Source of the DNA: Liolophura sinensis | Lineage: Eukaryota > Mollusca > Polyplacophora > Chitonida > Chitonidae | Reading direction: 5' to 3' | DNA: 64,000 bases | NCBI RefSeq assembly: GCF_032854445.1 | Contig: NC_088305.1 | Coordinates: 21,118,955 to 21,182,954 of the forward strand | Shown here: positions 14,303 to 26,900 of the stretch, in pieces | How positions within the stretch are numbered: position 1 is the first letter of the stretch | Layout of the letters: every line of letters starts with the position of its first letter | Position numbers and translations under genes: made by a program | Notes under the pieces: generated by a model | The model's database searches: none | Told to the model about the DNA's origin: nothing | The model's input: the letters and a program-made list of their open reading frames with translations, nothing else

Positions 14303-14906
14303 GTGGCGGAAAAAGCATACATATGTAACATGTAGAGCATGGGCTTTGTATCTTGTATGCATGCTGACATCTCAATGCACACACCTCGACCATCCAAGTA
14401 TCGCATAATTCAGCGAGCCAAATGACATAGCTCCCTCATTATTTGATGGCTGAGCGAATGACTGTCAAAAATATAATGCACACTTCCACGCCTGGAAATG
14501 CAGTGTGGCGGTAGCTCTGAGATTAGTCATGTTCTCAGCTTTAGCTTCCAAATTATATTTTTTTAATTATTATGCACCAAGTTACATTACATATGAGTGG
14601 GGATTTCTGTTAAGTTCATGCACAATCACTAATCTGTAAAATGAGGTTTCAGTCCATGTGAATGTGCAGGATCCAACCTCTATCCCCCACTAAAAGCAGT
14701 AAGAACGTGCAGGGAGTTTAAAAACATTAAGAAATATGATGATGTCCGGTGTGTGTGTGTGAAGATGAAAAGTGGAATCAGAAAAAGGCTATCTGTCAGC
14801 ACTGATGAACGTTAGGTATTTATTCTCACCGACACTGAAATATGAGTCATACCTCTAGTGGTACTGGCACTGTGAGGAGTTTGAGTGCAGTGTCAACAAG
14901 ATCAAG
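14303..14906. other. Tubulin-WFS1 spacer
   Basis: About 600 bp between the chimeric SINE and the inferred WFS1 start. It should contain the WFS1 promoter, but I see no clear TATA box. A short TG run lies at about 14751. Confidence 0.35.
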
Positions 14907-17900
14907 ATGGCCACACCTACGGGTAGGAGTGAGGTGTTGGAGGGTAAGCCGACTGAAGTCACACAGAAAAGCTCAGAGACCGGTAAATGCTTCGCCCATC
15001 GTTTCGTACTTGTATGTTTATGAAAGCACTATTCAAACTTCAGTTTACAATTTGGTGAAAAGTCACTTTCAATTTTAACCCATGTTGCGGGGTCATAAGG
15101 GGTCCGGTTTTCGTTACTTGATTCGCGTTTAGTTAGTTTAGAATATGTACATGTCAGATTTTGTTCCGAAAATATTAACTACAAAACACAATGCTGGTTC
15201 AGTGCCCACATACTGATGTACAGTATGGTGGCTTGCATTTCCAAAAGTAAAGAAGTATGAAGTACTTCGTTAATTTATCTCACTCAACTCATATTTTATC
15301 GATCACATGCATTATTATTTTCGCTTGTTTGATTCATTTAGAGCTGTCAAACATCCTTGTTTAAAAATGGAATCATCTCTTAGCGTTCTCAAATGCAAAG
15401 CAATTTGAATAGAACAAGGCAGAGAAATCTATTTCTACCTCCATGAACAAGCCAAGCCAATAGTTGGTACTTAGTATAGCAGCTCGTTTATGCCTTTTCC
15501 TGGTTGAAGTAAGCTACTGGGCCACCTTACATATACCCTTTTGGTTTCCATGCTAGGTCCTCTTTACAAAGAGGGTGTAATGCAAGTGTAATGTTATATG
15601 TGACATAACTACTATGTCAACATATGTGTACAGTTTGTGTTGCCATGACAGTTACGGTGGATGCAAGTTAAACATGCTTTTTGCGCCTAATTTGGGGAAG
15701 GGTAAAGTTTATGTTGCTGATAATTACTTGTCACTGACACTTAAGATGTTCCTTGTGGAAAGCAGATTGTTCAGTGAGCTAATGTCATGTCACACCTGAC
15801 CAGGTGACCAAATAGCAGCATAAACTTTTTCCCATATGAAAGAGGAGATGTTCTTTGTGGAAAGCAGATTGTTCAGTGAGCTAATGTCATGTCACACCTG
15901 ACCAGGTGACCAAATAGCAGCATAAACTTTTTCGCATATGAAAGAGGAACTTCAGAGTAATTTATGCACTCTTTCACTTTGATTTTTCAGACAAATCTAT
16001 AGTGGTAGGGTTGACCAATTTCAGGGCTTCACAGAAAGTATAGTTTTATCAGTCTACACAGAATAATGCCTTCAGAATATTTTTGAATAAACACCTTGCA
16101 AACATGCCAAAAGATCAGAGAATGGAGAACTCGTAATTCTCCTTCCAGCCTATAACAAGATGGTCAAAAGCTATGAACTCATTTGTTCTTTCCTTTATTA
16201 TGTCATAATTATCGGTGTATGAGGGTTCATAAAACACTGCAACGTCACAAAAGAAAAGGATGCGTTTTGCTGTCATTTGGACCTTTTGTGAAGGGAATCT
16301 CTCATTACAGTACATGATGTTTGCCCTTGTGTGATTTCTGCCTTGCTTGATAATTTTCAAATCGAGGGGAATGTTATTTGTGTATTAGTAGTGTGTTAAC
16401 ATGTTAACCTCTGCATATTTTGGTTGTGGAAGTATTACAATAGCACATTAGTATTAAAAGATTTAAGTGTATGACAATGCATAGGTGAACGTAGCTGGTA
16501 TTCGTTATCACATTTTATCAGCATGGTGCTAGCATGTTGGTATTTACCTTAGTGGACCTAAAATTTTGTCCACAAAAGTGCATTTTTAAAGGCAAATAAA
16601 TGTCACAAAATATTATTTTTCGTACTGAAACTTACAATTTTCCAGGAGAAATTCATCCCATGTTCCAAACAAACCTCAAAGTATCTTTCTAAGATTAATA
16701 ATGCTTTAAGAATCAGGAAAAATTGACTTCATAAGTTATTTATGGTCATTTGAGGTACCTGGTATCTGATAAGCTTGTGTGTAAACAGGGGTTGTTATGT
16801 GGCAGTGGTTCTGGCTGTCATTTACAACAAAGGGGACTTTGTTTTAGTTTACATATATAGTGATTGTGAATTAAAGTAGAACGTTCCAGTTGGACATGTA
16901 ATGTGCGTAGGTCTGGCAAGTAGAACAAGCCTGAAAATGGGTGCAAGACATTTTAAGCTGTCCTCTATAAAGTCAGAGGTATAGCTTTTTGTCACACATG
17001 TACACTGGGCATAGGTTTCCAGTAAGAACGACAGCAATGTTAAGGAAAATGTTTCATAAGTGCTTTCATAAGTACTGCATGTACTGAGCTCAGGTTTTGC
17101 TAGCTTGTCAAGCACAACAATTCAATGGGAATGTTTCAGTATTGATGCACTACATGCATATTAATTACTCTTAAGTACAAAATTCAGGTGTTCATTAGAA
17201 TAATTGTTGATGTAAATGTTAGGGTGGTATCTCGGAAAGTGCTGAATATATTGGGCTCAGGTTTTGCATCTGCGTAAAAGCAAAATAACCCGAAGGGAGT
17301 ATTCCATTGTTGATTCCCTTTGTGCATATGAACAGCTATAAGTTACAAAATGCAGGACTTAGACTGTTGTGTACTTTAATCAGTGTTAAGTTAAATGTTT
17401 TATTATGGTGACATCTCAGAAAGTTCTGCATAGATGGAGAGCACAGTAATGTGAGGAAGATGCTCCATCATTTATGCCCTCTGTGCACAGTAATGTGAGG
17501 GAGGTGCTCCATCATTTATGCCCTCTGTGCACAGTAATGTAAGGGAGGTGCTCCATCATTTATGCCCTCTGTGCACAGTAATGTGAGGGAGATGCTCCAT
17601 CATGGATGTCCTCTGTGCACAGTAATGTGAGGGAGATGCTCCATCATTTATGCCCTCTGTGCACAGTAATGTGAGGGAGATGCTCCATCATTGATGCCCT
17701 CTGTGCACAGTAGAGTGAGGGAGATGCTCCATCATTGATGCCCTCTGTGCACAGTAATGTGAGGGAGATGCTCCATCATTGATGCCCTCTGTGCACAGTA
17801 ATGTGAGGGAGATGCTCCATCATTGATGCCCTCTGTGCACAGTAATGTGAGGGTGATGCTCCATCATTTATGCCCTCTGTGCACAGTAATGTGAGGGAGG

Positions 17901-20900
17901 TGCTCCATCATTGATGCCCTCTGTGCACAGTAATGTGAGGGAGGTGCTCCATCATTGATGCCCTCTGTGCACAGTAAAGTGAGGGAGATGCTCCATCATT
18001 GATGCCCCCTGTGCACAGTCAAGTGAGGGAGATGCTCCATCATTTATGCCTCTGTGCACAGTAATGTGAGGGAGATGCTCCATTATTGATGCCCTCTGTG
18101 CACAGTAATGTGAGAGAGATGCTCCATCATTGATGCCCTCTGTGCACAGTAATGTGAGGGAGATGCTCCATCATTGATGCCCTCTGTGCACAGTAATGTG
18201 AGGGAGGTGCTCCATCATTTATGCCCTCTGTGCACAGTAATGTGAGAGAGATGCTCCATCATTGATGCCCTCTGTGCACAGTAATGTGAGGGAGATGCTC
18301 CATCATTGATGCCCTCTGTGCACAGTAACGTGAGAGAAATGCTCCATCATTGATGCCCTCTGTGCACAGTAAAGTGAGGGAGATGCTCCATCATTGATGC
18401 CCTCTGTGCACAGTAATGTGAGGGAGATGCTCCATCATTGATGCCCTCTGTGCACAGTAAAGTGAGGGAGATGCTCCATCACTTATGCCCTCTGTGCAGA
18501 GTAATGTGAGGGAGATGCTCCATCATTGATGCCCTCTGTGCACAGTAATGTGAGGAGATGCTCCATCATTGATGCCCTCTGTGCACAGTAAAGTGAGGGA
18601 GATGTTCCATCATTGATGCCCTCTGTGCACAGTAATGTGAGGGAGATGATCCATCATTGATGCCCTCTGTGCACAGTAAAGTGAGGGAGATGCTCCATCA
18701 TTGATGCCCTCTGTGCACAGTAATGTGAGGGAGATGCTCCATCATTGATGCCCTCTGTGCACAGTAATGTGAGTTAGATGCTCCATCATTGATGCCCTCT
18801 GTGCACAGTAATGTGAGGAGATGCTCCATCGTTGATGCCCTCTGTGCACAGTAATGCAAGGGAGTTGCTCCATCATTGATGCCCTCTGTGCACAGTAATG
18901 TGAGGGAGATGCTCCATCATTAATGCCCTCTGTGCACAGTAAAGTGAGGGAGATGCTCCATCATTGATGCCCTCTGTGCACAGTAATGTGAGGGAGATGC
19001 TCCATCATTGATGCCCTCTGTGCACAGTAATGTGAGAGAGATGCTCCATCATTGATGCCCTCTGTGCACAGTAATGTGAGGGAGATGCTCCATCATTGAT
19101 GCCCTCTGTGCACAGTAAAGTGAGGGAGATGCTCCATTATTGATGCCCTCTGTGCACAGTAATGTGAGAGAGATGCTCCATCATTGATGCCCTCTGTGCA
19201 CAGTAATGTGAGGAGATGCTCCATCATTGATGCCCTCTGTGCACAGTAATGTGAGGAGATGCTCCATCATTGATGCCCTCTGTGCACAGTAATGTGAGAG
19301 AGATGCTCCGTCATTGATGCCCTCTGTGCACAGTAAAGTGAGGGAGATGCTCCATCATTGATGCCCTCTGTGCACAGTAATGTGAGGGAGATGCTCCATC
19401 ATTGATGCCCTCTGTGCACAGTAATGTGAGAGAGATGCTCCATCATTGATGTCCTCTGTGCACAGTAAAGTGAGGGAGATGCTCCATCATTGATGCTCCT
19501 CTGTGCACAGTAATGTGAGGGAGGTGCTCCATCATTTATGCCCTCTGTGCACAGTAATGTGAGGGTGATGCTCCATCATTGATGCCCTCTGTGCACAGTA
19601 ATGTGAGGGAGAGGCTCCATCATTGATGCCCTCTGTGCACAGTAAAGTGAGGGAGATGCTCCATCATTGATGCCCTCTGTGCACAGTAATGTGAGGGAGA
19701 TGCTCCATCATTGATGGCCTCTGTGCACAGTAATGTGAGGGAGATGCTCCATCATTGATGTCCTCTGTGCACAGTAATGTGAGGGAGATGCTCCATCATT
19801 GATGTCCTCTGTGCACAGTAAAGTGAGGGAGATGCTTTATCATTAATGCCCTCTGTGCACAGTAATGTGAGGGAGATGCTCCACCATTGATGCCCTCTGT
19901 GCACAGTAATGTGAGGGAGATGCTCCACCATTGATGCCCTCTGTGCACAGTAATGTGAGGGAGATGCTCTGTCATTGATGCCCTCTGTGCACAGTAATGT
20001 GAGGGAGATGCTCCGTCATTGATGCCCTCTGTGCACAGTAATGTGAGGGAGATGCTCCATCATTGATGTCCTCTGTGCACAGTAAAGTGAGGGAGGTGCT
20101 CCATCATTGATGCCCTCTGTGCACAGTAATGTGAGGAGATGCTCCATCATTGATGCCCTCTGTGCACAGTAATGTGAGAGAGATGCTCCGTCATTGATGC
20201 CCTCTGTGCACAGTAAAGTGAGGGAGATGCTCCATCATTGATGCCCTCTGTGCACAGTAAAGTCAGGGAGGTGCTCCATCACTGATGCCCTCTGTGCACA
20301 GTAATGTGAGGGAGATGCTCCATCATTGATGCCCTCTGTGCACAGTAATGTGAGAGAGATGCTCCATCATTGATGTCCTCTGTGCACAGTAATGTGAGGG
20401 AGATGCTCCATTTATGCCCTCTGTGCTCAGTAATGTGAGGGAGATGCTCCATTATTGATGCCCTCTGTGCACAGTAATGTGAGGGAGATGCTCCATCATT
20501 GATGCCCTCTGTGCACAGTAAAGTGAGGGAGGTGCTCCATCATTGATGCCCTGTGTGCACAGTAATGTGAGGGAGATGCTCCATCATTGATGCCCTCTGT
20601 GCAACAGTAATGTGAGGGAGATGCTCCATCATTGATGTCCTCTGTGCACAGTAATGTGAGGGAGATGCTCCATTTATGCCCTCTGTGCTCAGTAATGTGA
20701 GGGAGGTGCTCCATCATTGATGCCCTCTGTGCACAGTAATGTGAGGGAGATGCTCCATCACTTATGCCCTCTGTGCACAGTAATGTGAGGGAGATGCTCC
20801 ATCATTGATGCCCTCTGTGCACAGTAATGTGAGGGAGATGCTCCATCATTGATGCCCTCTGTGCACAGTAATGTGAGGGAGGTGCTCCATCATTTATGCC

Positions 20901-23900
20901 CTCTGTGCACAGTAATAGGAGGGAGATGCTCCATCATTGATGCCCTCTGTGCACAGTAATGTGAGTTAGATGCTCCATCATTGATGCCCTCTGTGCACAG
21001 TAATGTGAGGGAGATGCTCCATCATTGATGTCCTCTGTGCACAGTAATGTGAGTTAGATACTCCATCATTTATGCCCTGTGTGCGCAGTAATGTGAGGGA
21101 GATGCTCCATCATTGATGCCCTCTGTGCACGGTAATTTGAGGGAGATGCTCCATCATTGATGCCCTCTGTGCACAGTAATGTGAGTTAGATGCTCCATCA
21201 TTGATGCCCTCTGTGCACAGTAATGTGAGGGAGATGCTCCATCATTGATGCCCTGTGTGCACAGTAATGTGAGGTAGATGCTCCATCATTGATGTCCTCT
21301 GTGCACAGTAATGTGAGTTAGATGCTCCATCATTTATGCCCTGTGTGCACAGTAATGTGAGGGAGATGCTCCATCATTTATGCCCTCTGTGCTCAGTAAT
21401 TACAGTGACTTACAGAATTCCCCCTAACCGTTTGTGAATTATTTTCCATAAAGTTGGCCTAAATGTTAATTTATTTATTTGATTGGAGTTTTACGCCGTA
21501 CTCAAGCATATTTCACTTATACAACGGTGGCCAGCAGTGTGGTGGGAGAAAGCGACCATCCGCAGGTTGCTCGTAAACCTTCCCATGTACGGCCAGAGAG
21601 GAAGCCAGCATGGACTTGAACTCACACCGACTACATTGGTAAAGAGGCTCCTGGGTCATTACGATGAGCTAGCGAGCTAACCGACTGAGCCACGGAGGCC
21701 CCCTCCCTAAATGTTAAGGGTGCTATCTTAGATAGTAATGAGCTCATGCATTTGATGAGCTCATGTTTTGCACGCATGTAAAGCACAATAAGATCATCGA
21801 AATGTTGCGTAATTGATGCTAAATTTCAAAGTTCACAACTGAGTTTCTTGTGTATTGGAATCAATGTTACTATTAATGTTAAGGGTGGTTTCTCAAAAGG
21901 TACTGCACTCATTCATGAGCTCATGTTTTGCACGCATATAAGGCACAATAAGATACGGAAGTGTTCCATAATGCTAAATTACTAAACTCACAATGTTAAG
22001 GTTAATGTTAATTGTGGTATCTCGATAACATTTTGTTTGAGAAAGGTTTATCCATCTTATATGACCATATTAACGGTTTTATGAAGTTTGATTAATTTCT
22101 TGTCAGAAAATCTGAAAGTGTTGTTATCAAAAATATCATTTTAGGACCTTTATTTGCTTCTTAAAAAGCATTTTACAGACTAAGCTTTAGGGGAAACAAA
22201 TTACTGCTTTGGTACAGTATATACATGTACGGTGGTGTGTTAAGAAGAAATGATTTGACAAACTGATCATCATAAAAGCAGTATTTGTAACATGTAGGAA
22301 CTGGGTGTTAAACTATGAAAGCATTGCTCCAAGGTTTTAATACATTCAAACAAATGTAAACAGATTTTGGGGAAGTTCTATATCTCTAACATTAACAATG
22401 GGAAACAGTGTTTTATATTATGATAAAAAAATAATATTTTCAAAAAAGTTTGAATTTTTAGTTTTAGCTGGACTGCACAGGTATAGCTTACATCATAACC
22501 AGAGCGTTGGCGTCTATGTCCAATACAAGGAAAGCGATGTTAAACAAAATGTTAGAGGTGGTATTTTAAAAAGTACTGCATGTATTGAGCTCAGGTTTTA
22601 CATGCGCGTAGAGCACTTTAAAAATGAGGGGGATGTTCCATCCTTGATTTGCTGTGTGCATATTAATTACCGTAAATTACCAGTTTCACGACTACAGTAC
22701 TTTGTGTATTGAGCTGAAGTTTCGTGTGTCCCCTTCACTGTAGCTCTTATAGCCTTGCTATAAAATTTAAGTTTTATTTGATCTGCTTGGATTTATTTAG
22801 TTTTAGTTTCGGTCGTAATAAGAATCAGATGCCTGAATTCCCGTCCAAAGTAAAGCTGTGTTCACTGTCAACTGTATGTACATCAGTTTACACTGTAGGA
22901 TACCAGTGTCATTCACCACAACTTTTGTGTACCACCATTGTGTCAATTTATCTGTTTACAGTTATAGTTTTGTGTAAATATACATGGAAATGGGTTCTAT
23001 AAATGAAAAACTTAATGAAGATTTTAGACACATACCCCTAGATGTTTTGAATTTCCATCTTCTGACCACAGTGGAATATAAAGAAATGAGTGACACAAAG
23101 TGAGGTTTGTTGGACTGCCATAGAATGATACCAGTAAGCATTTTTATAGAACAAGACCATTATTTTGATCTTTAGTTCCTTTTTCTTTCTGTTTTTTTGT
23201 CTATGAAGACTTCTCTGACTCCGCTCTACAAGCTGCAAACGATGGCGTGGAGGAACAGCAGTTAATCGTGGGAAAACATTTCCTCTCACTGGCCGAGGCT
23301 GGTGTCGATGCAGAGGAGAATGGAAACGAAGCTGTTCATTGGTTGATAAAGGCCTCTAGACAGGGAAATGTTGAGGCAACAACACTTTTGTCCAGATGTC
23401 TGGAAACCAAGCTAGGTGGGTAGTTTCATGATTTGTATGCTACTACTGTCAATCTCCAACGTTTTCAACCACCCAAGCACTTTTTTCAGTGGAATTTATT
23501 CATACAACTATTAACATGATGAGACTAAAAATGATGTGTTGATATCAATAAAGATGCAATCTTCATAAAACAAATTATTTCTCTAAACTGTGCAAATTAA
23601 TTCTCTCAGAATATTTCAAAATATTGGTTGCAGAGGCAGTTGAAAAGGTTGTAGAGTTTGGGTAATTGACTGTTGAAAGTGTGGTACAAGTGGCAGCGTA
23701 GGTTTACCCAGAGGGTGTCTTTAAGACGCCCTATTTTGACAAAATTATTATGGGAGAGATGAAATTGGAAACGAGATGGCCAGATTCAAATTCTGGCTAA
23801 ATCTATGTTTGGCAGTTGTGCCCTCTGTTAATGGAAACATTGTTAATTTGGGTGTCATGTCTGAAGATTGTACAGTTGTACATGTGATTTGTATCTTATA

Positions 23901-26900
23901 GAAGGTCAAGGTTAAAGTATACTTGGTGCCCTTGTCTGTTTATCTTATTGTTTGCCTCTTTTGCATGTTAATATTACAGGTACGAAAGAGGAAGTGTTAC
24001 CTGAGATCACGTGGTGTATTAAGACAACACCTGTGGAGAAGAGAGTCCGCCATGCTGCTAGGGGCCTGTTAGCAGATCAACCGTTCACGGAAGAGCGTGT
24101 ACTCACACGAGACGAGTACTTGGATGCTGTAACAACCTTTGCTAGATCTCGCCTGGAGAAGTCGGTGCTCACCTCAGCAGGTAATTTCCTGTCCATTTGA
24201 TTTCTGTATTTGTATAAGATTTATTTGTTTATTTATTTGATTGGTGTTTTACGCCGTACTCAAGAATATTTCACTTCTACAACGGCGGCCAGCATTATGG
24301 TGGATAGAAACCGGGCACAGCCTGGGGGAAACCCACGACCATCCGCAAGTTGCTGACAGACCTTCCCACATACGGCCGGAGAGGAAGCCAGAATGAGCTG
24401 GACTTGAACTCACAGCAACCGCATTGGTGAGAGACTCACGGGTCATTACGCTGCACTAGCGCGCTAACCAACTGAGCCACGGAGGCCCCCATATTTGTAT
24501 AAGAGGCAAAGTTACTCAATTTCCCTGATTTGCATATGTTCATGAGAAAAAGGCTTTTTGAGATTTGTGTGGAAGGTAGAATGTTATGATACTAGAAAAC
24601 TATCTTCGCCAAAAGTGTTTTATGAATTTCATTTGCCCCTGAACTGCATTGCATTTTTTCAAACATTTTTTCTGTATTCTTGGACAGATGTAGTAATTTC
24701 TTTCCCCTCAACAATTTTTTTCACAAGTTTATTAACCATAAGTAGTATTTTTTACTTATGACCTTACTTTCCTTTTAAACATAACATTTTTCTGGCAAAG
24801 TCTTAAAGCAGATACAGTAGTTAGAATCAAAAGGGTGATTTGTCACATACATAAGCCAGCTCCAAGCTTTGTGAAAACAGGTACTTCTCTGCATTTGTGA
24901 GTTGGAAGAATAATCTGCTTGGATCAACCAGTCTTTGTTATTCCTGTTTATAGAGCTTATTGAATTTCATTGAATTGAATTTATTTATTTTTTTATTCAG
25001 TTTGGAAGAAAAATTCTCAGAGCAGTTTTACTGGAAATGAAAATGTATCCATAGCCCATAGTGGGAAGTCACTATAGCAACAAATTCAAATAATTAGTCC
25101 AATCAGCCAATCAGTCTCTCAGTAACCTACTTATTGCATCCAGTCAACAAATTAAAGTTTGATAGCCATTGGTCAAAGCCAAACTGCACTCTGCATATCA
25201 TAGGTCATGATCTGTCACATTTGTCTGCGGTTTCTTGGTTACTAGTACCTGGTTAAGGTGTTTTACTCCAAACACTCTTGTTTCTGTGGCTCAAAAATCT
25301 GACTTCTGTGACATATACAAAAACTTTATTATGATTATCATTATGGTGTGAAAACACCATCAGGCACACCAAAGAATAAACCAATTGCATTGTCTTGTAG
25401 CCAAGCGACTGGGCAATGAGATCTCTGAGGCACAATTTGTGAAGGCTGTATCCAAGCAGATTCAGGGGAAGGTCATCCCCACCACGGAAGAAGCGTCACT
25501 GAAGGAAGCCGAGTATGAATCGGCCGGGACATTCGTCAAGGTGAGAAAAACTATCAAGGTCAAGGACAAGGAGATTCCTTGCTTACATATCCATTTCAAA
25601 TTTCAGATGTTCCTATCTAAATATCAGCCGTTGGCCTGTATTGTAGGTGTATCATTGGAAACTGTGACTGTTTCTCTTTGCATACTTCATACACTTTCTT
25701 AGTTCTTCTGTTGTTTGTGTCGAACGTTGTGTAGGAAATTGATGAATGTTTTCATGCTCAGATACAGAAGCCAATGTTGCCTCTCTCTGGTTCAACAACT
25801 GCGTTTTGAAAGAGCTGCCTGCTTTCGCGTGTTCAACTTGACTGACATCATCAAAATGGTTTAATAATAATGTGTAGAGGGAGGCAACAAGTCAGTAAAT
25901 AAACAATTGAGCTTCACATATGTGGCTCAGTGGCGTAGATAAGATACTCTTCTCTCAATACGTAGGACTTTGGAGATGGTTGTCAGTCTCATGGCCACGG
26001 ACAGGGAATTCTTGAGATTGCCAAGCCTTTTCTGTTCTTGAGACCTTATAGAGTGATAGTTGTGGGTCATTAAGGTGGGATTACACGACGTTTGCCGGAC
26101 TTGGCTTGTCTTTCACCAAGTTTAGCACACAATTTATGCTCTCTGTTCTGTGAAAATAGAAAAGTGCACAAGTTACATGTCAACGACAACTTTTTTTCTT
26201 GCATGATTCGCTTTGCACCGCCTCTAAAACTGATCAGTCACACAAGTTCGAATATCAAACTGTTTAAGCTGAATCTCGCGTTGCTATGTATTGTTGTGAG
26301 ACTGTCGTATGCCATTGGGCGACAGTATAGTGACACAACGGAAATGTTGTTTAAAGTGATCTTAAACCGTCAACAAAGCTACACAACAAACTTGTTGTGA
26401 TGGTTTCCAGGTTTTCATATACTTCTGAAGCCGAACATTGATCTCAGTAAACATGCAGATCAAGTCAGTCGGTAAATTCATTTAGTAAGGGGAAACACTG
26501 TGATTTATTGCAAGTAAACTCAGTGCATTTCGTTTTGCCTAACTCTGATAAAGTCATGGTGTTAGATGGCGTCTAAGTTGCCACATGCAAAACTCTAACT
26601 GAGGTTAATTGACAAGTGGCCGTGTTTCACCGCTTACATTTGACCATTTGCAAGTATCGGACTGTCTTCGCAGCTCAGGTTTTACTCTCTGAGTATGTGA
26701 AACACATTTTTGCCAACACTTGAATTGCTTTGTCTTTCGTTCCAGTTGACGAAGTACCCTCGGCAGACAGTGGCGTCCATGATGAATCACGGGTTGGAGT
26801 TAGCCTCCAAGGAAGGCACTTCCTGGCTGGTCTCGCTCATCCCCGTCAACCAGATACAGATCATGTTGTTGTTGTTTGCCTACAGCTTCCTCACGCCGAA

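Noticed and set aside
20496-20717. - strand frame in the WFS1 array
   Set aside because: Repeat-derived; spells the 44-bp unit only.
17441-21400. CRISPR-like regular array
   Set aside because: There are no unique spacers: the whole 44-bp unit repeats, in an intron of an animal gene. It is a minisatellite.
26092-26400. 102-codon + strand frame in WFS1 intron 4
   Set aside because: Low likeness to any protein and no conserved motif; lies between two clear WFS1 exons with consistent splicing.
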